Positions 1-5,930 of a DNA stretch of 6,032 bases are shown here, piece by piece. Where the stretch lies: NCBI GenBank assembly GCA_938073925.1, contig CALJGH010000121.1:1-6032 (forward strand), in the 5' to 3' direction. How positions within the stretch are numbered: the first letter of the stretch is position 1; each line of letters opens with the position of its first letter. The DNA comes from an uncultured Nitrospinaceae bacterium. Lineage in GTDB: Bacteria; Nitrospinota; Nitrospinia; Nitrospinales; VA-1. The notes beneath the pieces are model-generated. The model was not told the origin of the DNA. It did no database searches and saw nothing but the letters and a program-made list of their open reading frames with translations. A program made the position numbers and the translations under genes.

Positions 1-1
1 A

Positions 2-1819
2 GATATCGGCCCGGCAGCGGAGCATGAGTTTGAAGAGTATTCTTTTCTCGGGTTGAGTAACCGTAAATTCACTTGGGCAGCGGCTCAATTACATATCTTA
101 TTTGCATCCTTTATATTGGGGTGTCCAATGTTCGTTGTCATCATGGAAGTCATGGGTGCACGACGGACACAAGGGGTGCGAAAAGCTATTATTCTATCGA
201 ATGTATTTCTAGGGGTTCTCATTGGCGTTGTTATTGGGATAACCGGAGAAGTAATAATTGGTATCCATCATGGGGTGCTTTATGGAATGTGGGCCTGTGC
301 CTTCGGTGCACTCTTTGTAAGCTTCTTAAATTATTTCCACAAATTGATGGGACTCCGAGGCTCTGCTTTCGTAGGAGCTATTGCGGGCACGCTCATAGCA
401 ATGCCACTTACGCCTGTAGAACATTACGAAACATCTGGCATTATATTGGCTATAGTAAATGGCGCAGTAGGTGGATTGCTTTCGAACGGCATAATGTTCG
501 CCAAGTCAGACTACAAGTTCGAACGTTTGTCACACGAAATCACCAAAGTCATTGGTATATGTTACAGCTTTACAGCTCTGACAGGTGGACTTTTCCTGTT
601 TGTCATGCTGATCGCCTATGAAGATTTCATAACTTATCTTTTCGCATCGTTTCCAACACTATTCATGGTGGGCTACCCCACTCTATTTATTTTGGAAACG
701 GCAGTCATGTATATTTACGTTTACTCTTGGGACCCTCTTAACAAGGCCAATAAAAAAGGGAGGCACATTGTCACCGGTGTAATATTAAATATCCTTGGAT
801 TGTCGCTACTTGTAGCTCTCGACGGACCTGCAACCTTTATGCAGACTCCACCAAAACCGCTGAACGAATTGATGAATATTGGGGAATGGGCAAAAATTGC
901 AAACTCTGCTTGGATGCCACTCAATTATCACCGATTAGTTGGTAATGGCACTTTTGGTGGCTATATGGTTTGTGTTATTGGTGCGTATATGTACCTTTGG
1001 TCAGATAAAAAAGAAGATAGAGAATATTACGATTGGGTCGGTTACATAGGTAACCTGATAGGTGTAGCGATCATGCTTCCATTGCCTGCAATGGGTTATA
1101 TATTCGTACGCGAAATTTACCAATACGATGCGACCATCGGTATGTACATCATGTCCGACCGAGAGTCCATGTTCATGCTAGTTCAAGGCTTGCTGGTAGG
1201 TACCATGTTCAGTGCGAGTAATATATATATGTGGGTTAGTATGAAGCGTATTGAAAATGCTGAACGTTTCTTTCCAGCAATGAAATTTGGTTTTGTACTT
1301 ATTATTATAGCAGCTACCATATGGTTTACCCCGAGGCGTTTCTTCGCAACCATGATGCCTGAACCGGGAATGGACTCCAGTATGGTTTTACCTGACAATC
1401 TTGCTTTTCTAGCCCTAATGGTTTCAAAAAATACAGCAGCCTTTTGTCTGGTGACGGTAACTTTCATTAACTACATTTTTTATACGATTGCGACCAAGAC
1501 AGGTAAAGTGGCTTATGGAAAGATCAATCCACTTGGGCCTTATGTGCTTATTTTTCTAGGGTTTGCAGATATCTGGTTAATGAGTTGGATGGGAACTATT
1601 AGATCATTATCACGGATGAACTGGCATATTTATAAAGTCTTTAAAGATGTAACACCCGAAAAGTTTGCGCCATCACTAGCAGAATCAGGATTTCATGTGA
1701 CCACGATTGTATGGACGTTCTTTGTTTTAATGACGGCCATCATATGGATTGGAATTAAATATCCAAAAACCAAGAAAAAAGAAACGCAGCCACTCGCAGC
1801 GCCTCAAATGGCTGAATAA
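2..1819 (+). CDS. Cytochrome bd-like oxidase subunit I (CydA-like), 5' partial
   Basis: Polytopic inner-membrane protein, about 14-15 predicted helices, related to the haem-carrying subunit of cytochrome bd oxidase. The frame is open from base 2. A TTG at 53 could be read as a start, but it has no Shine-Dalgarno, and the 17 codons before it (ending EEYSFLGL) look coding, so the true start is probably upstream. Numbering from base 2: H31 in AQLHILFASFILG matches the N-terminal haem His of CydA; E232 in LFILETAVMY matches E. coli E107, with the same distance to the following (G/S)WD; FMQTP near 279 matches the CydA (W)MQNP/TP motif; H310 in PLNYHRLVGN matches the haem b558 His186. E99 of E. coli corresponds to Gly, and GRQPW is not recognisable. 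Residues about 53-172 are an extra segment with 3-4 helices. The long Q-loop seems absent. It is followed after 15 bp by a diheme cytochrome c gene. Assignment to the superfamily is strong; electron donor and physiological role are inferred. Confidence 0.88.
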   Translation, partial: DIGPAAEHEFEEYSFLGLSNRKFTWAAAQLHILFASFILGCPMFVVIMEVMGARRTQGVRKAIILSNVFLGVLIGVVIGITGEVIIGIHHGVLYGMWACAFGALFVSFLNYFHKLMGLRGSAFVGAIAGTLIAMPLTPVEHYETSGIILAIVNGAVGGLLSNGIMFAKSDYKFERLSHEITKVIGICYSFTALTGGLFLFVMLIAYEDFITYLFASFPTLFMVGYPTLFILETAVMYIYVYSWDPLNKANKKGRHIVTGVILNILGLSLLVALDGPATFMQTPPKPLNELMNIGEWAKIANSAWMPLNYHRLVGNGTFGGYMVCVIGAYMYLWSDKKEDREYYDWVGYIGNLIGVAIMLPLPAMGYIFVREIYQYDATIGMYIMSDRESMFMLVQGLLVGTMFSASNIYMWVSMKRIENAERFFPAMKFGFVLIIIAATIWFTPRRFFATMMPEPGMDSSMVLPDNLAFLALMVSKNTAAFCLVTVTFINYIFYTIATKTGKVAYGKINPLGPYVLIFLGFADIWLMSWMGTIRSLSRMNWHIYKVFKDVTPEKFAPSLAESGFHVTTIVWTFFVLMTAIIWIGIKYPKTKKKETQPLAAPQMAE

Positions 1820-1834
1820 GGGAGTCGATTTTAA

Positions 1835-3091
1835 ATGAACATTGATGTGGTCATTATTGGTCTGATATTAATACTTAGCGCTCTTTATGCACTGTTTAAT
1901 ATTTTTGGAGTTGTAGGGCTAGGTTGTGGAATAGCATTAATTGTAACCTACTTCGTCCTGCTCAAGCTAAGACCACAAAAACCAAAAGAAAAGTCTGCAT
2001 TTCAGAACATAAAGTTCAAAGTACCTTTTATATTAATTCTTGGCGTAATAATCTGGTTTGTTGCAGGTAAATTTAATTTTCCCATCTGGTGGCAAATTGA
2101 ATTTGTTGCTTTTGCCATAGTTGGCTTTTGTTTTTTCACTCTGCTGGACTGGAAAACATTAACAGTAGAAAAATCTGCTTCTGCTTGGATAATGCGCTTG
2201 CTGGCAACTTACGCATTGGCATCTGGAATATTTATAACAGCAACTGCACAACTTCCACAGTTTGACCCAGAATTTGAATTAGCAAAACTCAATAAGCCTC
2301 CGCTTGTATTAGGTGATGCAGCAGGGCCTGAGGTAATCGCTGCGGGGCGAGAAGTATTTCAGAATAACAAATGTTTTAACTGTCACAAAGTATTCTGGGA
2401 AGGGAATTCAGATCGCGGACCAAATTTAGGCACAAAACAAATAGGATTATATTCGACAGACTACATCAAAGAACAGATATTAGACCCTAGAAAAAAGCAG
2501 TCTCCTGGTTTTGATGATCCAAAATCGATTAAAGCAATGCCTACTTATTATGATGAAGATCTAAGTGAAGATGAGCTTTCCGCTTTGACCTCTTATTTAA
2601 AGACACTTCGAGATCCTACACATATGCCTGTTGAAGGCAAGTTTGGTAATCAATGGACTTGGTGGGATGATCCGGATATCATAGCTGAAGGGAAAACAGT
2701 GTTTGAGGGCACACACCCTGCAACAGAAGGTCTTAATTGCGCAGTTTGTCATGGTAAGGATGGGATTCCCATGATGACAGGAGCCTTAGACTTCAGAAAT
2801 GAAAATAATCCTGATACAGAAAAGATGCCAGACCGGATAGACAAACTCCTTAAAGATTGGCCTGATGGCCTCTGGTACAGAAGAGTAACTCGTGGCGTTG
2901 ATAATACACCTATGGCGCCATGGGGTACGATATTTGAGCACCAATACCTATGGAAAGCAGAAGCTTATGCAAGGACTTTCCATGACCCACTGGACAACCG
3001 CACAGCCAAACGGCCTGTTCCACCAGTTCCGACAAAAGAAGAGGTCGAAAAATGGAAAACAGATTCATTGTTTCTTGAACCACTTCTATAA
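1835..3091 (+). CDS. Membrane-anchored diheme cytochrome c, probable oxidase partner subunit
   Basis: A 418-residue protein with five predicted membrane helices (about 3-22, 24-45, 62-80, 86-105, 117-138), then a periplasmic part with two class I cytochrome c domains. Domain 1 has CFNCH at 180-184 and a likely axial Met in KAMPTYY (M235), followed by the LSEDELSALTSYLKTL helix typical of NorC/CoxB-type c domains. Domain 2 has CAVCH at 302-306 and a likely axial Met in NTPMAPWG (M360), followed by a YLWKAEAYARTF helix. The ATG lies 15 bp after the CydA-like stop, with a GGGAG Shine-Dalgarno at 1820-1824, so the two genes are co-transcribed and perhaps translationally coupled. The likely job is electron delivery from a periplasmic donor to the CydA-like subunit, in the place where CydB would be expected. 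It is a cytochrome c with high certainty; the partnership is inferred from gene order. Confidence 0.92.
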   Translation: MNIDVVIIGLILILSALYALFNIFGVVGLGCGIALIVTYFVLLKLRPQKPKEKSAFQNIKFKVPFILILGVIIWFVAGKFNFPIWWQIEFVAFAIVGFCFFTLLDWKTLTVEKSASAWIMRLLATYALASGIFITATAQLPQFDPEFELAKLNKPPLVLGDAAGPEVIAAGREVFQNNKCFNCHKVFWEGNSDRGPNLGTKQIGLYSTDYIKEQILDPRKKQSPGFDDPKSIKAMPTYYDEDLSEDELSALTSYLKTLRDPTHMPVEGKFGNQWTWWDDPDIIAEGKTVFEGTHPATEGLNCAVCHGKDGIPMMTGALDFRNENNPDTEKMPDRIDKLLKDWPDGLWYRRVTRGVDNTPMAPWGTIFEHQYLWKAEAYARTFHDPLDNRTAKRPVPPVPTKEEVEKWKTDSLFLEPLL

Positions 3092-3100
3092 AATATAATT

Positions 3101-3143
3101 AAAAATGCTGACCCTGCTAGAATGCAGGGTCAGCATTTTTTTT
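3101..3143 (+). terminator. Rho-independent terminator of the oxidase operon
   Basis: A perfect 17-bp stem (3101-3117 pairs with 3124-3140) encloses a six-base loop, TAGAAT. The core GCTGACCCTGC arm is GC-rich, and the right arm runs into eight T residues (3136-3143). It begins 9 bp after the cytochrome c stop. The A-run on the left arm would give a U-tract on the opposite strand too, but no minus-strand gene ends here. Confidence 0.93.
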
Positions 3144-3151
3144 GTCCTATC

Positions 3152-3180
3152 TACAACTAGCCAAGGTCTGCTAGTATCAT
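3152..3180 (+). promoter_or_regulatory. Possible weak sigma70-type promoter for the LRR gene
   Basis: TATCAT at 3175-3180 resembles a -10 box, and TACAAC at 3152-3157 is a poor -35 at 17-bp spacing. It sits between the upstream terminator and the LRR start, where an independent promoter is expected. Support is positional; sequence matches are weak. Confidence 0.25.
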
Positions 3181-3211
3181 TACATCTCAATAAAGATTTT
3201 CAGGAGAAAAA

Positions 3212-3691
3212 ATGAGTAAACTTGATGATATTCTTAAGGACAGCTTTCATGAAAATGGAACCATCCTAATCCTTCGGGACAAATATATCGGTATTCGTGG
3301 TTGTATGGAGTTAGCCAAAAAAGAATCACTTAAAACAGTAAAACAATTGGTTCTACCAGGAAATCAGATATTTGATGAGGGGTTGGAGGCACTGACAGAA
3401 TCGCCTTATTTGGGCAACCTGGAGCTTTTAAACGCCAATCAAAATGAAATTGGGGACGATGGCGCCATCGCAATTGCCAACACAGAAAACCTGCCCAAAT
3501 TAAAAGACCTCTCTATGTTTGGTAATGTCATTGGCGACAAAGGTGCCAAAGCTTTTGCAGATTCGATACAAAGTAAAAAATATATAAAACTCGATTTATA
3601 TAAAAATCAATATACTCGAGAAGGCTACAAGGCCCTTACCGAATCTGAAAACTTAAAAAACTGCGAAGAATTGGAAGTATATCGAGAGTAG
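3212..3691 (+). CDS. Leucine-rich repeat protein, ribonuclease-inhibitor type
   Basis: A 159-residue protein with no signal peptide or membrane helix, so probably cytoplasmic. It consists almost entirely of five repeats with an exact 27-residue period. The repeat Gly falls at 30, 57, 84, 111 and 138, and the consensus Asn at 51, 78, 105 and 132, in the pattern LxLxxNxIxDxG followed by a helical A/L-rich part such as AIAIANTENL. This is the LRR_RI pattern, which forms a curved alpha/beta solenoid used for protein-protein binding. It ends in a short ELEVYRE strand that may act as a cap. The ATG has a good AGGAG Shine-Dalgarno at 3202-3206. The gene stands alone, isolated by the upstream terminator and converging on the BolA gene 20 bp away. 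The binding partner is unknown, and nothing links it functionally to the oxidase. Confidence 0.85.
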   Translation: MSKLDDILKDSFHENGTILILRDKYIGIRGCMELAKKESLKTVKQLVLPGNQIFDEGLEALTESPYLGNLELLNANQNEIGDDGAIAIANTENLPKLKDLSMFGNVIGDKGAKAFADSIQSKKYIKLDLYKNQYTREGYKALTESENLKNCEELEVYRE

Positions 3692-3711
3692 CTAGGCTAT
3701 AATTGCTTGGC

Positions 3712-3990
3712 TCAAGATGGCCACTCATCATCGGAAAAGGTTTTCACCTGAAGAGCATGAATGAGCTTTGGCGTGCCTGTCATTTCCTCATCCAGTGCCT
3801 TATGAACCAATCGAATACGCTCCATCACATTCAGGTTTTCAAACTTTGGAGAGACTATCTTAACGGAATAATGCCCGCCTCCTCCAGCAGCTTTATGTCC
3901 TCGATGGAGGTGGCTTTCATCAATGATTTCCACATGCTGAGCTTCGAGCTGTTCTCTTAAGTTTTTATCGATTATATCTACGGTATCCAT
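3712..3990 (-). CDS. BolA family protein
   Basis: A 92-residue protein spanning a complete BolA domain. BolA-family proteins partner monothiol glutaredoxins in iron-sulphur cluster trafficking; some members are also proposed transcription regulators. Visible family features are the His-rich, Gly-rich stretch HLHRGHKAAGGGGHYSVKIV (27-46), the SPKFENLNVMERIRLVHKAL segment (47-66) matching the family 'F.g...v.RHr.vy..L' helix, and the C-terminal LIHALQVKTFSDDEW (77-90) with the conserved His78. In BolA-glutaredoxin complexes a His at this site is a cluster ligand. The ATG at 3990 has no clear Shine-Dalgarno. It lies 33 bp downstream of the zinc-ribbon gene on the same strand, so the two are probably one transcript. 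No glutaredoxin gene is in the window. No terminator is visible in the 20 bp between it and the convergent LRR gene. Confidence 0.9.
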   Translation of the reverse strand: MDTVDIIDKNLREQLEAQHVEIIDESHLHRGHKAAGGGGHYSVKIVSPKFENLNVMERIRLVHKALDEEMTGTPKLIHALQVKTFSDDEWPS

Positions 3991-4023
3991 GTTTTTATAA
4001 GGGTAACTATTTTAGGGTTAAAA

Positions 4024-4230
4024 TTATTTTTTACTCGACCGAGACCCAAAATCAGGAAAATCTTTAAACTGATTAAGGTTCTCATTAAATTTGGAAAATG
4101 CTGCGTGTTCCTTTTCACCAACGAGTTTTGCTTTGCATTTCGCACACACCGGAATTTTTTCAGGGTCATAAGTGCGAATCCGGTTTTTGACTCCACACTC
4201 CGGGCAAGGTATGATGGCTAAATCAGACAT
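4024..4230 (-). CDS. Small zinc-ribbon protein
   Basis: A 68-residue protein when started at the ATG at 4230. Two CxxC knuckles, CPECG (C9, C12) and CAKC (C29, C32), form a zinc ribbon like the one preceding the thioredoxin fold of thioredoxin 2 (TrxC). No thioredoxin domain or WCGPC follows; instead there is a polar tail with FSKFNENLNQFKDFPDFG ending in SRSSKK. The start is uncertain. The ATG lacks a Shine-Dalgarno, whereas a TTG at 4245-4243 in the same frame lies 8 nt after GAGGA (4258-4254) and would give a 73-residue protein beginning MLLSDMSDLA. A more distant in-frame ATG at 4305 would overlap the divergent gene. It reads toward BolA. Function is unknown; a TrxC-derived redox or metal-binding role is only suggested by the fold. 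Confidence 0.75.
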   Translation of the reverse strand: MSDLAIIPCPECGVKNRIRTYDPEKIPVCAKCKAKLVGEKEHAAFSKFNENLNQFKDFPDFGSRSSKK

Positions 4231-4237
4231 ATCTGAT
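4222..4237. promoter_or_regulatory. 16-bp inverted repeat at the divergent start, candidate operator
   Basis: ATCAGA-CATA-TCTGAT has perfect 6-bp arms (4222-4227 and 4232-4237) around a 4-bp centre. It overlaps the ATG of the zinc-ribbon gene (4228-4230) and lies just upstream of the divergent membrane-protein gene. Position and symmetry suit a repressor site, but a single such repeat in AT-rich DNA can arise by chance. Confidence 0.3.
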
Positions 4238-4245
4238 AATAGCAA

Positions 4246-4545
4246 ATGTTCATTCCTCAAAGAAATAAAAATATGTTTTCCTTTCAACACTCTGGACACA
4301 ACCAAAAAATTCCATGGACCACAAAAATCTCTTTGGTATTATGGATTTTGTTTGGATTATTTTTACTGTCTTTTTTTGCATTCAGTTTTTTTATTATAGC
4401 CCTGCTGGTAGGGGTGGTATTTTTTACGGTAAACCTTTTTCAAAGAAAGCGCGCACCTATTTCAAGAAACGCTCAGGAATTCCAGACGCGTACCTATACT
4501 CCAAGCCAAAAACAAAAGGAAGATGATAATATTATAGATATTTAA
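4246..4545 (+). CDS. Small two-helix membrane protein, hypothetical
   Basis: A 99-residue protein of no family I recognise. After a polar N-terminus there is a strongly hydrophobic stretch from about 28 to 65 (KISLVLWILFGLFLLSFF, then FFIIALLVGVVFFTVNLF), long enough for a helical hairpin. It is followed by RKR and a polar C-terminal tail ending DDNIIDI. The basic residues after the membrane part suggest a cytoplasmic tail. The start is uncertain: ATG at 4246 or at 4273 (residue 10), neither with a good Shine-Dalgarno. The later start would leave more room for the divergent zinc-ribbon promoter. It is judged real because of its ordered hydrophobic/basic/polar layout and because it fills an otherwise empty gap. 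Confidence 0.6.
   Translation: MFIPQRNKNMFSFQHSGHNQKIPWTTKISLVLWILFGLFLLSFFAFSFFIIALLVGVVFFTVNLFQRKRAPISRNAQEFQTRTYTPSQKQKEDDNIIDI
4254..4258 (-). promoter_or_regulatory. Shine-Dalgarno-like GAGGA supporting a TTG start of the zinc-ribbon gene
   Basis: Read on the minus strand, GAGGA is followed by an 8-nt spacer and then TTG at 4245-4243, in frame with the zinc-ribbon CDS. It is the only strong ribosome-binding motif near this gene, and is too far (23 nt) from the ATG at 4230 to serve it. Confidence 0.35.
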
Positions 4546-4603
4546 GTTCACCCTCACCCCATCCTGACAACCTGCAAAATTATCGACCAGCATAAAATCT
4601 AAA

Positions 4604-5158
4604 TCAGCGATGTCTTTTTCGACTCAATTGTTCCCATTTTCGCGGTTGCGCTTTAGAACCCATTTTGCCAAACATATAGTTAAATAACAGCCGCGCATCG
4701 GCTTTAGTCGTGTGTTCTCCAATGAGTCTCGATACGATTGTGCTTTCTGCTTTAAGGAAGGGCTCTAATTGCCGGCCTACCTTTTTAACAATTTGCAAAT
4801 TACTTAAATCAGAAGAACGCTCTGGCTTGGTAGTGATATTATTTTTCGCTTCCTTATCCTCGGTTTCAATCAATGATTCCAACGTGGGCAATTCAATAGT
4901 TTCAAGTCGGATAAAAAATGGCAGAGCAAAACCCGATTTCGTTTGAGACACTCTTAACAAATCGGCTTGTATCAGCGCTATTTGCTCTTCCCCTTTTAAA
5001 TCGTTAGCCGATCCACTCCATCGAAAGGAATCATTTTCCAAATGAACAAGAAGTTCCAAATCGACTAGGTAATTTAAAAGCGCATAAAGGATTTCATCCT
5101 CAAGGCCATCAGAGGTGAATTTTTTTTTTAAAATAGTAAACCAGTGCAAGGCTTTCAT
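4604..5158 (-). CDS. Hypothetical protein downstream of the MOSC gene
   Basis: A 184-residue soluble protein that I do not recognise. The N-terminal part is predicted helical (LEDEILYALLNYLVDLELLV, 19-38) followed by a short FRWSGSAND turn. A winged-helix-like fold is conceivable but unproven. The middle (about 95-118) is polar and probably flexible (ETEDKEAKNNITTKPERSSD). The C-terminal part is helical, with LLFNYMFGKMG and a very basic end (SRKRHR). No signal peptide or membrane helix is seen. The ATG at 5158 has no Shine-Dalgarno. It lies in the same frame as the MOSC gene, 30 bp after its TGA, with no stop between, so expression probably depends on coupling to or transcription with that gene. 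A run of ten A residues covers codons 10-13. The downstream 58 bp to the convergent gene shows no clear terminator. Confidence 0.72.
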   Translation of the reverse strand: MKALHWFTILKKKFTSDGLEDEILYALLNYLVDLELLVHLENDSFRWSGSANDLKGEEQIALIQADLLRVSQTKSGFALPFFIRLETIELPTLESLIETEDKEAKNNITTKPERSSDLSNLQIVKKVGRQLEPFLKAESTIVSRLIGEHTTKADARLLFNYMFGKMGSKAQPRKWEQLSRKRHR

Positions 5159-5188
5159 AGTTTCAGAGAGAAGCGGAGTAGAAGGAAT

Positions 5189-5827
5189 TCAAAGACGTTT
5201 TTGAAGTTTTTCACGCAATTTGAAGGATAGCGCTTGAAGACTGGCAACTTTTCTTAATAAATCCAGATTTTTCTTTTCTTTAAACATCAACACATTGACC
5301 ATTTCGATTGATATTTTTCCCAAGCCTTCCTTTATTTTTTCAAATGCAGAATCAGGCTTTATCCACCCTTTTTTTTTTACCCTCAAATAGCAACCCGTGT
5401 ATCCAGTTGTTTGAACTTTGCAAGCCATTGCTTGAAGATCGAAAACTTTATTCAGCTTGTGGCAAGGTTGGCGGGGTTGCGACACTTCAATTTCAGCTTC
5501 TCCTAAACGATAAATATCACCAATATTCATTTGAGTTTCATTGATTCCAGCCAGACTGAGGTTTTCACCAAAGGCTCCAGGCTTTATTTCTCTATCTAAT
5601 TCTTTTTTCCAATGGGGGAAGTGATCGACGAAATAGGCACAAACAGCCATATCTTTTCCTCCATGAATGCGAGGGTTTCCGACGCCATCCCCGTGAAAAC
5701 CTAATTCATCCAGAAATACTTTTTCGTTTATCGGCTTTTTGTAAATACCGGTTAGATTTTTTTTTACAACGCCATTAAAATTAATCTTTTCTGGCAAAGT
5801 AATATTTAACGAGACAAGTTTAATCAT
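5189..5827 (-). CDS. MOSC domain protein, YiiM-like
   Basis: A 212-residue protein, close in length to E. coli YiiM (about 224). MOSC domains bind molybdenum cofactor and occur in enzymes such as mARC and YiiM, which act on N-hydroxylated compounds. Visible family features are GFHGDGVGNPRIHGG (43-57), GAFGENLSLAG (84-94) and the conserved cofactor-binding Cys in QPRQPCHKL (C122). After the MOSC core, residues about 166-212 form helices that fit the C-terminal 3-alpha domain of YiiM-type proteins (EKIKEGLGKISIEMVNVL onward), so the protein looks complete. The ATG at 5827 has only a weak AAGAAAA before it. It contains an A9 run at codons 21-24 and an A10 run at codons 150-153. The unrecognised 184-residue gene follows in frame. 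The family call is strong; the substrate is unknown. Confidence 0.92.
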   Translation of the reverse strand: MIKLVSLNITLPEKINFNGVVKKNLTGIYKKPINEKVFLDELGFHGDGVGNPRIHGGKDMAVCAYFVDHFPHWKKELDREIKPGAFGENLSLAGINETQMNIGDIYRLGEAEIEVSQPRQPCHKLNKVFDLQAMACKVQTTGYTGCYLRVKKKGWIKPDSAFEKIKEGLGKISIEMVNVLMFKEKKNLDLLRKVASLQALSFKLREKLQKRL

Positions 5828-5894
5828 TTTTTCTTAAAAGTTAATGTTAACAATGAGACTTAACTTATTTTTTGGCTGGGTAAAATGCTTCATC

Positions 5895-5930
5895 AGCTAC
5901 ATTAGCTACATTAGCTACATTAGCTACATT
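5895..5930. repeat. 9-bp tandem repeat, four exact copies
   Basis: AGCTACATT is repeated four times without mismatch, then ATAATATC follows. It lies 68-103 bp upstream of the MOSC start, next to an ATTATAAT palindrome (5928-5935) that contains a TATAAT on both strands. A minus-strand promoter there would put the repeat in the 5' leader. The remaining sequence to the window end (5936-6032) is AT-rich with no gene seen. Confidence 0.9.

Noticed and set aside
3684..3711. Possible bidirectional terminator between the LRR and BolA genes
   Set aside because: GCTAGGC and GCTTGGC form an imperfect direct repeat, not an inverted one, and there is no T-tract.
3703..3960. 85-codon plus-strand open frame opposite bolA
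   Set aside because: It is antisense to a complete BolA domain and shows no family features of its own.
3978..4196. 72-codon minus-strand open frame overlapping the zinc-ribbon gene
   Set aside because: It is a shadow of the zinc-ribbon frame, lacks recognisable motifs and overlaps the BolA start, whereas the other frame has two clean CxxC knuckles.
4546..4603. CACCCTCACCCC stretch between two convergent genes, resembling C-rich dispersed repeats
   Set aside because: There is only one short copy, with no hairpin and no second occurrence in the window, so neither a repeat nor a terminator can be supported.
5308..5544. 78-codon plus-strand open frame inside the MOSC gene
   Set aside because: It is antisense to the MOSC core including the conserved Cys codon, and its Phe/Leu-rich composition is what the opposite strand of A-rich coding DNA would give.
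5838..5866. AAGTTAA / TTAACTT inverted repeat with an internal GTTAAC just upstream of the MOSC start
   Set aside because: The arms are only 7 bp, pure A/T apart from one G/C pair, and 15 bp apart in AT-rich DNA; chance is likely.
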